Source of the DNA: Geobacter argillaceus
GTDB taxonomy: Bacteria > Desulfobacterota > Desulfuromonadia > Geobacterales > DSM-12255
Direction: 5' to 3'
NCBI RefSeq assembly: GCF_007830735.1
Contig: NZ_VLLN01000004.1
Location: 1 to 64,000, forward strand
Length of the DNA stretch: 64,000 nt
Below, in pieces: positions 27,486-35,049 of the stretch (position 1 is the stretch's first letter; each line of letters opens with the position of its first letter). Below the pieces are notes generated by a model. It saw nothing but the letters and a program-made list of their open reading frames with translations. It did not search any database and was not told the origin of the DNA. Both the position numbers and the translations under genes were made by a program.

Positions 27486-27844
27486 GTCAGGTTCTCCTTG
27501 TTGAGTTCTTGCTGAGGTCGCGTAGTGACAGCCAGACGAATCGATTCCCTGGATATTTTGTTCTCATTAAGTATGGAGCTTGTATCGGGTTGCTGAAAGA
27601 GAACTTGAACAAAAAATGCGTGTGGATGTAGAAATTTATAACAATATTATTATTTTTTCGCCTGTGCAAGGCTAGTCAATTAAGGTAGTTGTGTTGATGA
27701 TGTTATTGCTTTGGAGCTGGTGATAGGCATGGGTATGAGATAGTTGTATGCGTGTTTGATCGTCTGCGAGGAGGACGGGCCGTGAGGGGGGGCAATAAGG
27801 TCTGAAAGATGTGGGGATGATTCGTGGGGCCGTGATTGCCGATT
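27486..27844. other. Intergenic region upstream of the chemoreceptor gene
   Basis: About 360 bases, AT-rich between 27600 and 27700 where the chemoreceptor promoter should lie. No confident -35/-10 pair, no RNA motif and no gene was recognised. The right boundary is the terminator at 27845. Confidence 0.5.
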
Positions 27845-27890
27845 CTCCACAAAAAAGCCCCCAACCAAAGGCCGGGGCTTTTTTGTGGAG
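27845..27890 (-). terminator. Terminator of the thiS-thiG-thiE-yhcC-VKOR operon
   Basis: CTCCACAAAAAAGCCCC and GGGGCTTTTTTGTGGAG form an almost perfect palindrome with A/T runs, 6 bases beyond the stop of the VKOR-DsbA gene. Confidence 0.85.
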
Positions 27891-27895
27891 AAATG

Positions 27896-28903
27896 TCACT
27901 CCACGCTTTTTAGCGCTTTTACGATCCCATCGGCAGTAATCTCGTTTCCACCGACGAGCGCTTTTGACTTGTTGGTCTTGGTGTTGAAAAAGACCATGGT
28001 CGGAGTGGCGTTAACCTTGAACTGTCCGGAAAGGGCCTGGAATTTCCCCATCTGCTGGGTCACCTCCATGAAGCTCAGCTGCTTGTAGGTGACCTTCAGA
28101 GGGGCGATGGCTGATGTGATGTCTGTCAAGGTGGGGTTCTTGGTTTTTCTGGCCACGGCAAAGAGGACCCTGCGGAGCTGCAGGTATTTCTCCTTTTCAT
28201 TGACGGCAAAGGAGAGGTGATACGGGACGAAGTTCATCGATTCGGGGTGGATTGCCTTGTCCACAAAGGTGACCTTCGCCTTCTGGGACAGGGTGGGGAA
28301 CGCCGCTTCGATGACCGGCTCAACCTTTTGGCAGACAGGGCAGAACCAGTCGGAGAAGACGTATACTTCAACCGTCCCCTTTGGCTTGCCGAGGGAAAAA
28401 TCGTGCTGATCGGCGGTGGCATCCATTTTCATGATGCCGGTAAAGGAGATCAGAAAGCCGGCCAGGGCGACGAGGGCTACCAGCAGAGAGTTGGCGAACA
28501 GACGTTTTTTCATGACAGAGCTCCTCCCGAGTTCCCGAAAATATCTGAATGTCCTCATGATGCAGAGAAGATAGACGACTCCCGCAATCCCGAGGCAGAG
28601 GGGACACCAAGCTTTGATGACGTTTTTTTGCAGGTGGATCATGGTCAGTTCCGCTCCGGCGCCACCGGCCAGCAGTAAGGTTGTCGTGAGTCCGGCGAGC
28701 GCCAGCCGAGAGGAGAGGATCTGGGCAGTGGCAAGTAGGCCGAAGTAGACCATGCCCAAAATCGGCAGAGTGACTCTGTGGAATCGGTACTGGTGGGCCT
28801 CGGTGCAGCCGCCGAAATTGCAGAGATCGGTTGCCGAGAGTATTGACAAGATCAAGCCGACGCCGGTCAGGAGCAGGGAGAGTGTAAACAAGCGCTTGGT
28901 CAT
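27896..28903 (-). CDS. VKOR-DsbA fusion (disulfide-forming membrane protein with thioredoxin domain)
   Basis: 335 residues from ATG 28903, which overlaps the stop of the upstream gene (ATGA). The N-terminal VKOR domain has four helices, the loop cysteines CNFGGC and the active site CPLC (near residue 100). A further helix leads to a periplasmic DsbA-like thioredoxin domain with CPVC (near 190) and the cis-Pro segment NATPTMVFF. VKOR-type enzymes reoxidise DsbA using quinone, so this one chain could perform the whole disulfide-forming cycle. That suits an organism with many secreted cysteine-rich cytochromes. It is the last gene of the thiamine operon, an unexpected place for it. Confidence 0.9.
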   Translation of the reverse strand: MTKRLFTLSLLLTGVGLILSILSATDLCNFGGCTEAHQYRFHRVTLPILGMVYFGLLATAQILSSRLALAGLTTTLLLAGGAGAELTMIHLQKNVIKAWCPLCLGIAGVVYLLCIMRTFRYFRELGRSSVMKKRLFANSLLVALVALAGFLISFTGIMKMDATADQHDFSLGKPKGTVEVYVFSDWFCPVCQKVEPVIEAAFPTLSQKAKVTFVDKAIHPESMNFVPYHLSFAVNEKEKYLQLRRVLFAVARKTKNPTLTDITSAIAPLKVTYKQLSFMEVTQQMGKFQALSGQFKVNATPTMVFFNTKTNKSKALVGGNEITADGIVKALKSVE

Positions 28904-29913
28904 GCGGCACATTCCCGGCAGTTCTGGCTGGCAACGTCAAGCGTCTGCCGTTTGTCCGCCGATTGGCTGGCACTTTCGGCATGGCGGCATCCCTGCCAGG
29001 TGCCGCGGCGTTTCAGCTCGTGCACGATGGAATACCACATCTGATTATTTTTCAGGTTCCAGGTGGGGGCAATCCGTATGGCCAGGGGGGCCGATCCGTA
29101 GAGGCGTTGGACGCTGATTCCGGCAGGGAGCCGTTCCAGGAAGTCACATGCCGTGGCCACATATTCGGTGTGGGTAACGGGAATAAACTCGTGGCGCGCG
29201 TACAGCTCCGCCAGACGCGTCCCGCTGACGGCGTGAAGCTGGTGGAGCTTGACCGAGCTGATCGGCAATCCGGCCAGGAGTTCGGCGGTTTTCAGAAAAC
29301 CGGAACGGGTCTCGCCCGGAAACCCATAGATCAAGTGGGTGCAGAGCTCTATTCCCCGTCCCGCTGCCCGCGACACGGCCTGCAGATAGTCGTCCAGGGT
29401 GTGCCCCCGGTTTATCCTGCCGAGGATGGCGTCGTCCATGGATTGCAGTCCGAGTTCCAGGCAGACGTAATGGCTCTCGGCCAGCCCGGTCAGCAGGTCC
29501 AGGGCTTCGTCTGAAAGGGCATCCGGGCGGGTGCCGACCGAGATGCCGAGGACATCCGGGTGGGCGAGCGCCCGGGTGTAAAGGTCTCTTAGTTGCTCCA
29601 CCGGGCCGTAGGTGTTGGTGAATTTCTGGAAATAGACGATGAATCTTTCGCTGCCGAGCCGGTGCCGGTGGTAGGCCATGCCGGCGGCCAGCTGCTCTTC
29701 TATCGGAACCGTTGCCTGGGTGTTGCCTGGCGAGAAGGAGCTGTTGTCGCAGTAAATGCAGCCACCAATCCCCTTGCTCCCATCCCGGTTGGGGCAGGTA
29801 AAGCCTCCGTCAACATTGACTTTGCTGACCCGGTAACCAAACCGACGGCGCAGCTGAAACCCATAGGAGTTGAAGCGCAGTTCGGGATGCACTGTTGCGG
29901 GAAGGGCTGTCAT
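28900..29913 (-). CDS. YhcC-like radical SAM protein (TIGR01212 family)
   Basis: 337 residues. The FeS motif is the long-spaced form CPNRDGSKGIGGCIYC (residues about 40-55), typical of the YhcC/TIGR01212 group rather than the classical CxxxCxxC. Downstream: GISVGTRPDAL, ELGLQSMDDAILGRINRGH and GFPGET, the SAM-binding strand motifs, and a cysteine-containing C-terminal tail. The family function is not established. Start ATG overlaps the thiE stop by 4 bases and its own stop overlaps the next start, so translational coupling through thiE-yhcC-VKOR is likely. Confidence 0.88.
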   Translation of the reverse strand: MTALPATVHPELRFNSYGFQLRRRFGYRVSKVNVDGGFTCPNRDGSKGIGGCIYCDNSSFSPGNTQATVPIEEQLAAGMAYHRHRLGSERFIVYFQKFTNTYGPVEQLRDLYTRALAHPDVLGISVGTRPDALSDEALDLLTGLAESHYVCLELGLQSMDDAILGRINRGHTLDDYLQAVSRAAGRGIELCTHLIYGFPGETRSGFLKTAELLAGLPISSVKLHQLHAVSGTRLAELYARHEFIPVTHTEYVATACDFLERLPAGISVQRLYGSAPLAIRIAPTWNLKNNQMWYSIVHELKRRGTWQGCRHAESASQSADKRQTLDVASQNCRECAA

Positions 29914-30554
29914 GGAGTCACTATCGCGGCCGGCAGAAGCGACAGCAGGGTCTGGGCCGCCTGTCTGGGCTCGTGTGCGGCTATGATGGCCGAGATGAGG
30001 GCGATCCCGGTGGCTCCGGTGGCTAGGACCTCCCGCGTGTTGGTGGCGTTTACCCCGCCAATGGCAAAAACCGGGATAGTGAGGAGGTGGGAGACGCTTT
30101 CCAGCTTGTCGATGCCGACCGGCTTGCCGTACTTGGCCTTGGAAGCTGTGTAAAAAACCGGGCCGAAGGTGATGAAGTCGGCTCCCTTTTCCTGGGCGGT
30201 GATGGCGTTCACCTGGTTATGGCAGGAGACACCGATGAGCCGGTTTTTGCCGAGGAGCTTTCTCGCCCGATAGATGGGGATGCTGCCACTCCCCAGATGC
30301 ACGCCGTCGGCGTCAACTGCCAGGGCGATGTCGATCCGGTCGTTGATCAGGAGGTTAGCGCCATACCGGCTGGTAAGCTTCTTCATGTCAAAGGCAAGTT
30401 CGTAAAGCTCACGGCCGGTAAGATCTTTTTCCCGCAGTTGTACAGCCTTCACCCCGCCGGCCAGTGCCTCTTCGACCACTTCGAGGAGGGTCCTCGTGCC
30501 GGTCTGGAGTCGGTCGGTAATCAGGTAGAGGGTGAAATCGATGGGGGTGGACAT
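29910..30554 (-). CDS. thiE: Thiamine-phosphate synthase
   Basis: 214 residues, TIM barrel of usual length. Signature segments: YLITDR at the N terminus, AVQLREKDLTGRELY (phosphate/HMP site), LINDRIDIALAVDADGVHLGSG, GVSCHN, and FGPVFYTASKAKYG with the Thr/Lys pyrophosphate loop, then VFAIGGV. It joins HMP pyrophosphate and thiazole phosphate (carboxylate) to thiamine phosphate in the cytoplasm. It follows thiG by three bases and overlaps the next gene by four. Confidence 0.95.
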   Translation of the reverse strand: MSTPIDFTLYLITDRLQTGTRTLLEVVEEALAGGVKAVQLREKDLTGRELYELAFDMKKLTSRYGANLLINDRIDIALAVDADGVHLGSGSIPIYRARKLLGKNRLIGVSCHNQVNAITAQEKGADFITFGPVFYTASKAKYGKPVGIDKLESVSHLLTIPVFAIGGVNATNTREVLATGATGIALISAIIAAHEPRQAAQTLLSLLPAAIVTP

Positions 30555-30557
30555 GGC

Positions 30558-31340
30558 TCAGCTGATCACCCCTTCGATCGGGCTTGAGGCCGAGGCATAC
30601 AGCTTCTTCGGTATCCTGCCGGCCAGATAGGCCAGGCGGCCGGCCCGGACGGCCAGATTCATCGCCTCGGCCATGGCGATCGGATCCCTGGCGCCGGCGA
30701 TGCCGGTATTCATCAGTACCCCGTGGCACCCCAGTTCCATGGCAATGGCCGCGTCAGAGGCGGTACCGACGCCGGCGTCGACAATGACCGGGACTTTGAC
30801 GGTGTCGAGGATGATCCGGATGTTGTACGGGTTGCGAATGCCGAGGCCGCTGCCGATGGGGGCGCCAAGGGGCATGACGGCGGCGCAGCCGATATCCTCA
30901 AGCTTGCGGCACATGATCACATCGTCACTGGTGTAGGGAAGGACGGTGAACCCTTCTTTTACCAGTATCTTCGCCGCCTTCAGGAGCTCCTCGTTGTCCG
31001 GGAAGAGGGTCTTCTCGTCGCCGAGGACTTCCAGTTTGACAAAGTCGGACATCCCTGCCTCACGGGCCAGGCGGCAGGTGCGGACCGCATCGTCGGCGGT
31101 GTAGCAGCCGGCTGTGTTGGGCAGCAGGGTGTATTTCCGCGTGTCGATGTGGTCGAGGAGCGATTCCTTGCTCCGGTCGCTGATGTTCACCCGCCGGACC
31201 GCAACCGTGATGATTTCGGCGCCCGAGGCCTCGATGGATTGCACCATCTGCTCCATGGTGGCGTATTTGCCGGTGCCGACCATGAGGCGGGAGTTGAACT
31301 CCCGGCCGGCTATCACGAGTTTATCATTCTGTATGGGCAT
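30558..31340 (-). CDS. thiG: Thiazole synthase
   Basis: 260 residues from ATG 31340, preceded by AAGGAAG; an earlier GTG start would overlap thiS and is less likely. Barrel signature: [58 protein letters not shown] with the Schiff-base lysine in VKLEV, and [32 protein letters not shown]. It condenses DXP, dehydroglycine and ThiS thiocarboxylate into the thiazole. Downstream of thiS under the TPP riboswitch. Confidence 0.96.
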   Translation of the reverse strand: MPIQNDKLVIAGREFNSRLMVGTGKYATMEQMVQSIEASGAEIITVAVRRVNISDRSKESLLDHIDTRKYTLLPNTAGCYTADDAVRTCRLAREAGMSDFVKLEVLGDEKTLFPDNEELLKAAKILVKEGFTVLPYTSDDVIMCRKLEDIGCAAVMPLGAPIGSGLGIRNPYNIRIILDTVKVPVIVDAGVGTASDAAIAMELGCHGVLMNTGIAGARDPIAMAEAMNLAVRAGRLAYLAGRIPKKLYASASSPIEGVIS

Positions 31341-31360
31341 ATGGCTTCCTTTACCTGTTT

Positions 31361-31558
31361 TCACCCTCCGCCGACGAAGTGGACGATTTCTATTTTGTCA
31401 CCGTCGTTCAGGGGGGTATGTTCGTAGTCACCCTTCGGCACAATGGCACTGTTCAATTCCACGGCCACCCGGCGGGGATCGATGTCGAGTGTTTCCAAAA
31501 GCTGTCTGATCGACACCGCCTCCAGGCAACGGGGGTCTCCGTTAACGATGATCTCCAT
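31361..31558 (-). CDS. thiS: Sulfur carrier protein ThiS
   Basis: 65 residues starting [20 protein letters not shown] and ending [12 protein letters not shown]. The C-terminal Gly-Gly end is the site of thiocarboxylation, and the beta-grasp size is normal. The frame is open further upstream through the riboswitch, but this start lies just after the riboswitch terminator and matches the family N terminus. First gene of the thi operon. Confidence 0.93.
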   Translation of the reverse strand: MEIIVNGDPRCLEAVSIRQLLETLDIDPRRVAVELNSAIVPKGDYEHTPLNDGDKIEIVHFVGGG

Positions 31559-31571
31559 GAGAGTCTCCAAC

Positions 31572-31592
31572 AAAAAAGGCCGCGAAGCGGCC
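31572..31592 (-). terminator. Expression-platform terminator of the TPP riboswitch
   Basis: On the reverse strand GGCCGCTTCGCGGCC (31592-31578) is followed by TTTTTT (31577-31572), directly between the riboswitch aptamer and thiS. Ligand binding would favour this stem and stop transcription. Confidence 0.88.
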
Positions 31593-31609
31593 GGAAATAC
31601 ACGTGGTAC

Positions 31610-31698
31610 GCGCTTCCCTCCACCGGCATTATCCGGATCAGGTTCAAAGGGTTTGAGGCCGGCCAGCCTCATCTCAGTTCCTGCGAACTCCCCTAGCG
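31610..31698 (-). promoter_or_regulatory. TPP (THI-box) riboswitch
   Basis: The reverse strand carries the hallmark aptamer sequences: GGGGAGTTCGCAGGAACTGAGA (given as GGGGAG..GCAGGAACTGAGA), then ACCCTTTGAACCTGATCCGG followed by ATAATGCCGG and GGAGGGAAGCG. The CTGAGA and CTGAT-cored motifs contact TPP in known structures. Placed just upstream of thiS with a terminator between, it predicts OFF control of thiS-thiG-thiE-yhcC-VKOR by thiamine pyrophosphate. Confidence 0.96.
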
Positions 31699-31739
31699 TC
31701 TCTATGTCAGCCAGCGCGCTGCCGGCTTGTCGAAAATGT

Positions 31740-31769
31740 ACGGTAACAGCATTGCCGGCACCCTGTCAA
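31740..31769 (-). promoter_or_regulatory. Candidate promoter of the thi operon
   Basis: On the reverse strand TTGACA (complement of 31764-31769) is followed, 17-18 bases on, by TACCGT, a poor -10. The good -35 and the position just before the riboswitch support it; the -10 does not. Confidence 0.4.
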
Positions 31770-31807
31770 TGTCTTTTTGCCGGTAGTTTGTTCATGTTTT
31801 TACATGG

Positions 31808-32359
31808 TTACGGGTGGAGGCGGGACTTCCTGGTGAGACTGTCCAGTTCTGCCAGCAGAGCACGTTCCTTCAGGATCTCTTCCCGGCAGTGTTGCCAGAG
31901 ATGGTAGCTCTCCAGGCTGAGGATCGTCACGCCGGCGGCAAAGACCGCCCAGAAGTGCACGTCCATGTTGCCGCTGAAGTGGTAGAAGAAGTAGAAGGCT
32001 GCCAGGTACCCCAGGTGGGCGAAGCCGCCGGCTTTGCCCGTGCCTTCCATCATTCTCGCCAGGGTAAGGATGATGGCGGAGAAGAGGTAGACCAGCAGGG
32101 CAGCGCTGATCATCTGCGCGGAAGGCGGTTTCCCCAGGGCCTTGAGAACGGCCGGAGGGAAGGAGGGGAGGAGGGAGAAGTTTTGTACGGCCACAATGCT
32201 CAGGGTGATAAAAATGGCAAGGATGTACAGGCCGTGGTTGGCACGGCGTTCCAGTCTCTTGATATTTTCCCTGATTGCTGCCCGTCGATCAGCGGTGGAC
32301 TGGTTTTCGGTCCGTTGAGAATGCTCCTGGCTGGTGGTGAAGGTGTCTGGCTGTTCCAT
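31808..32359 (-). CDS. Integral membrane protein of the CbcEDCBA-type cluster (CbcE position)
   Basis: 183 residues. A basic soluble N terminus (RRAAIRENIKRLERRANHG) leads to four hydrophobic segments (LYILAIFITLSIVAVQNF, ISAALLVYLFSAIILTL, LGYLAAFYFFYHFSG, VHFWAVFAAGVTILSLESY) and a charged C terminus. No heme or metal motif. Last gene of the OmcQ transcript. In Geobacter the menaquinol:cytochrome complex Cbc5 is described as cbcEDCBA, and this gene occupies the CbcE position; function beyond membrane association is unknown. The ribosome site is not convincing. Confidence 0.7.
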   Translation of the reverse strand: MEQPDTFTTSQEHSQRTENQSTADRRAAIRENIKRLERRANHGLYILAIFITLSIVAVQNFSLLPSFPPAVLKALGKPPSAQMISAALLVYLFSAIILTLARMMEGTGKAGGFAHLGYLAAFYFFYHFSGNMDVHFWAVFAAGVTILSLESYHLWQHCREEILKERALLAELDSLTRKSRLHP

Positions 32360-32417
32360 TCGGCGGCTCTGCGCTCTCCGGTCGGTTATACGGGTGGGCC
32401 TGCTCCTCCGGAATTGT

Positions 32418-33236
32418 TCAAGGGCCAGTGGCTGGATTCTTGGCGGCTGACCGCTTCCGATCTTCCTCCTGCACCTTCATGTACTCGGCGAGAATATCCA
32501 GTTCGCTGTTGAACCGGGGGATTTCTCCCCCCTGTTCTCCTCGCACCCGTTGGGCGGCATATTCGGCGAGCTTCTGGATTGGGATGAATACCGAGCGACG
32601 CAACAGCGCAGCTACGCCACCGATGGTGAGGCAGAGGACCATGAGGCTGAAGACTATCATCCGGGAGCGCATGGTGGCCAATGTCTCTTTGAGTGGAATG
32701 GCAGAGAGACCGATGTCAAGGGTTCCCAGCACCTTCTGGCTTGCGGGGTGTACGTGACAGGGCGCTGACGAACAGGCTGGCTCGTTGTAAATCGGGGCCG
32801 TTATGGCGATGACCGGCACGTTCCGTCCGTTGACGAACTGTCGCGCCTGCTCCATACGGCCGAGGGCGGTGGCCGGCACCGGTCCGGTATGGCAGCCGAT
32901 GCAGCCGGCTTCCCGCTTGTCCACGGCCCGCCCGATTTCGGCGCGGTCCCGGGAGAACATGATCAGCCCCTTCTTGTTGAAGATCCGCACATGCTCTATC
33001 CCCTCCTGGGAGCCGATATTGTCGATGAGGGTGTGCATTGTCTCCCGGTCGTCCCGGAGCATGCTGTAGCGGGCTGACTTGATGACCGTGCCGGCGAGAT
33101 TTGTTTCGTAGTGCACCGCATCCTGCGTGGCGTCTTCCTTCATCAGCCCGTACAGCAGGAAGAAGCAGACCACCACGAAGCCGGTAACGGTGACGGTGAC
33201 CGGAATGATGGCCCTGGTGGTCAGACTCCTGAACAT
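32418..33236 (-). CDS. Membrane protein with periplasmic c-type heme sensor-like domain and HAMP-like region (CbcD position)
   Basis: 272 residues. Helix 1 (about 8-32), a periplasmic region of about 150 residues, helix 2 (about 195-215), and a short cytoplasmic HAMP-like tail (RRSVFIPIQKLAEYAAQRVRGE). The periplasmic part has the canonical heme motif CIGCH (near residue 113) and CSSAPCH, a CX4CH motif that may hold a second heme. The layout (helix, PAS/Cache-like region with EHVRIFNKKGLIMFSRDRAEIG, late heme, helix, HAMP) matches heme-containing sensor proteins of Geobacter, but no kinase or MCP output domain follows. It sits between omcQ and the CbcE-like gene. Confidence 0.75.
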   Translation of the reverse strand: MFRSLTTRAIIPVTVTVTGFVVVCFFLLYGLMKEDATQDAVHYETNLAGTVIKSARYSMLRDDRETMHTLIDNIGSQEGIEHVRIFNKKGLIMFSRDRAEIGRAVDKREAGCIGCHTGPVPATALGRMEQARQFVNGRNVPVIAITAPIYNEPACSSAPCHVHPASQKVLGTLDIGLSAIPLKETLATMRSRMIVFSLMVLCLTIGGVAALLRRSVFIPIQKLAEYAAQRVRGEQGGEIPRFNSELDILAEYMKVQEEDRKRSAAKNPATGP

Positions 33237-33254
33237 GGCAGACCTCCTCTGGTC

Positions 33255-34244
33255 TTACGAAACCTTGTGACAGCGTGCGCAGTTTTCCCGCACCGTGAAG
33301 GCGGCTTTGCCGTCATGGCAGGCCCCACACGACTTGCCTTTTTCCATCTCCGTCATCGAGGCCGGCTTGCTGTCCCCGGGCGCAAAGATGCGCGGGTGAC
33401 ATCTGTTGCAGGTCTTGTATTTCCCCAGGTGATAATTGTGGCTGAAGGTGACGTTCCCCGCCCCCTTGATCCTGTATTCCAGGTCCTTCACCGGGTGGCA
33501 TTTACCGCAGTTGTCGATGCTGAAGGCTTCCTTGCCGTTATGGCAGGCGCCGCACGATTTTCCTTTTCCCATTTCAGCCATACTGACCGGCTTGTTCTTG
33601 CCGATCGCGTAAATTTTGGTGTGGCAGGCATCGCACTTGCGCAGTTCCGTGTGCTTCTTGTGGCTGAAGGGAGTGACGCCGGCCGATTTTGACTTGAAGG
33701 TGATTTCCCTGGTGGGGTGGCATTTGCCGCAGTCGCTGATGTCAAAGGCCTTTTTGCCGTCATGACAGGCACCGCAGGATTTTCCCTTCTTCATTTCGTT
33801 CATGGTGACTCGTCTGTTGGGACCTGCGGCGAAGAGGGCCGGGTGGCAGCTGCCGCAGTCCGGGGCGACGAGCAGGTGCGCCTGGTGGCTGAAGCGGGTT
33901 GCACCTGTTGCCTTGACCTTGTAGGTGATCTCCTTGACCAGGTGGCATCTGGAGCACTCTTTCAGGTTGAAGGCCTGCTTGCCGTCGTGACAGGCACCGC
34001 ACGATTTTCCTTTTTCCATGTCGGCCATGGTGTGGCGGACTTTTTTCTTCATGTTGAAGATGGCGTTATGACAGGCCTTGCAGTTGTTGCTCATCCCCTT
34101 CTGGCTGATATGCAGGTTGTGGCTGAATACCACCTCCCCGGCATCCTTGGTCTTGAATGTTACATCCTTGAGGTTGAGGGCAAGGGCGGCTGTGCTGACC
34201 AGGATGGCCAATAGTGACAGGGAAAGGATGGTGCGAAATTTCAT
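33255..34244 (-). CDS. omcQ: Dodecaheme c-type cytochrome (OmcQ/CbcC-like)
   Basis: 329 residues with a signal peptide (cleavage near ALALN) and 12 CxxCH motifs, by count: CKACH, CGACH, CSRCH, CGSCH, CGACH, CGKCH, CDACH, CGACH, CGKCH, CNRCH, CGACH, CARCH. The mature protein is four tandem copies of a three-heme c7-like module, each with an F-S-H start (VVFSHNLH, TRFSHQAH, TPFSHKKH, VTFSHNYH) and a repeated MEKGKSCGACHDGK-type block. It would act as a periplasmic multi-heme wire accepting electrons from the cytochrome b/c partners CbcB/CbcA encoded upstream. ATG with AGGAGG just upstream; it has its own promoter at 34293. Confidence 0.9.
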   Translation of the reverse strand: MKFRTILSLSLLAILVSTAALALNLKDVTFKTKDAGEVVFSHNLHISQKGMSNNCKACHNAIFNMKKKVRHTMADMEKGKSCGACHDGKQAFNLKECSRCHLVKEITYKVKATGATRFSHQAHLLVAPDCGSCHPALFAAGPNRRVTMNEMKKGKSCGACHDGKKAFDISDCGKCHPTREITFKSKSAGVTPFSHKKHTELRKCDACHTKIYAIGKNKPVSMAEMGKGKSCGACHNGKEAFSIDNCGKCHPVKDLEYRIKGAGNVTFSHNYHLGKYKTCNRCHPRIFAPGDSKPASMTEMEKGKSCGACHDGKAAFTVRENCARCHKVS

Positions 34245-34292
34245 GATTGCCTCCTGTTAGTACGAACTGCTAAGACTGGAACATAGGTGGTG

Positions 34293-34321
34293 ATTATAGG
34301 TAATTATTGTTAATTGGTCAA
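34293..34321 (-). promoter_or_regulatory. Sigma-70 promoter for the dodecaheme cytochrome gene
   Basis: On the reverse strand TTGACC (34321-34316), a 17-base spacer and a perfect TATAAT (34298-34293) lie about 49 bases before the omcQ ATG. This lets omcQ and the two genes after it be transcribed independently of cbcA-cbcB. Confidence 0.75.
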
Positions 34322-34343
34322 AGTTAATTTGTTCCTCATCTGT

Positions 34344-34384
34344 ACAAAACGGCGCTCCGGAAAATCTGCGGAGCGCCGTTTTGT
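34344..34384 (-). terminator. Terminator between cbcB and omcQ
   Basis: A perfect 16-bp stem, ACAAAACGGCGCTCCG with its complement around a 9-base loop, ends in TTTTGT on the reverse strand. It is 22 bases past the cbcB stop, before the omcQ promoter, and separates the cluster into two transcripts or attenuates read-through. Confidence 0.8.
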
Positions 34385-34405
34385 GGCAGGATATCAGTTC
34401 GATGG

Positions 34406-35047
34406 TCAATGATGCTGCTCTTCCAATTCTTCCCAGCCGTCCCACATCGGTTTGAAGTGGGCGAGAGGGGTGTGGCCCAAGGTTGCCAGGTAGATATGGA
34501 CGAAGAGAAAGGCGTTGAAGCAGCAGGCAATGAGGAAGTGGGCGCTCACGAGCGTTTTTATGCCGCCTATCAGGAGAATCAGTTCTCGCAGGGGGGCCAC
34601 GTACATCAGAAGGAATCCGGATACGATCACCAGCGGCAGCAGGACCATCATAATCATGAGGTATGCGGTCTTCTGCAGTGGGTTGAATTTGTTGTCAGGC
34701 GTGCTGTGGTGCGGGTTTGGCCGCCCAAGGAAGTAGGAGAAAAAGTAGAAGAACGCCTGGCGGAACAGCCCGCTCTTGATGTCCTCGATGGTCGGGATGT
34801 AGAGTTTGGCCAATGAGCCGGATACGAAAATGTAATAGAAGAGCCAGAGCGCATAGGAGACGGAAACCGTTACCCCGGCGGTGTTGTGGAGCCGGATGGC
34901 CGCCTTGTAGGTGCCAAAGAAGTTCACATACTCAGGAAAGCGAATCTGCAACCCGGTTACGCAGAGGGTGACGATCCCCAGCGCATTCAGCCAGTGCCAG
35001 ATCCTGACCGGCATAGGGGTGAGGTATATATATTCCTTGTGTTCCAT
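34406..35047 (-). CDS. cbcB: Cytochrome b subunit (CbcB-like, b561 family)
   Basis: 213 residues with four main hydrophobic helices. Candidate heme b ligands are H18 (VRIWHWLNALG), H54 (IRLHNTAG), H170 (SAHFLIAC) and H184 (FVHIYLATLGH), the pattern of b561/HyaC-type diheme quinol oxidases. It should oxidise menaquinol at the inner membrane and pass electrons to the seven-heme CbcA encoded directly upstream, two bases away. Acidic-histidine tail EELEEQHH. Sized like the CbcB subunit of the Geobacter Cbc5 complex. Confidence 0.85.
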   Translation of the reverse strand: MEHKEYIYLTPMPVRIWHWLNALGIVTLCVTGLQIRFPEYVNFFGTYKAAIRLHNTAGVTVSVSYALWLFYYIFVSGSLAKLYIPTIEDIKSGLFRQAFFYFFSYFLGRPNPHHSTPDNKFNPLQKTAYLMIMMVLLPLVIVSGFLLMYVAPLRELILLIGGIKTLVSAHFLIACCFNAFLFVHIYLATLGHTPLAHFKPMWDGWEELEEQHH

Positions 35048-35049
35048 GG

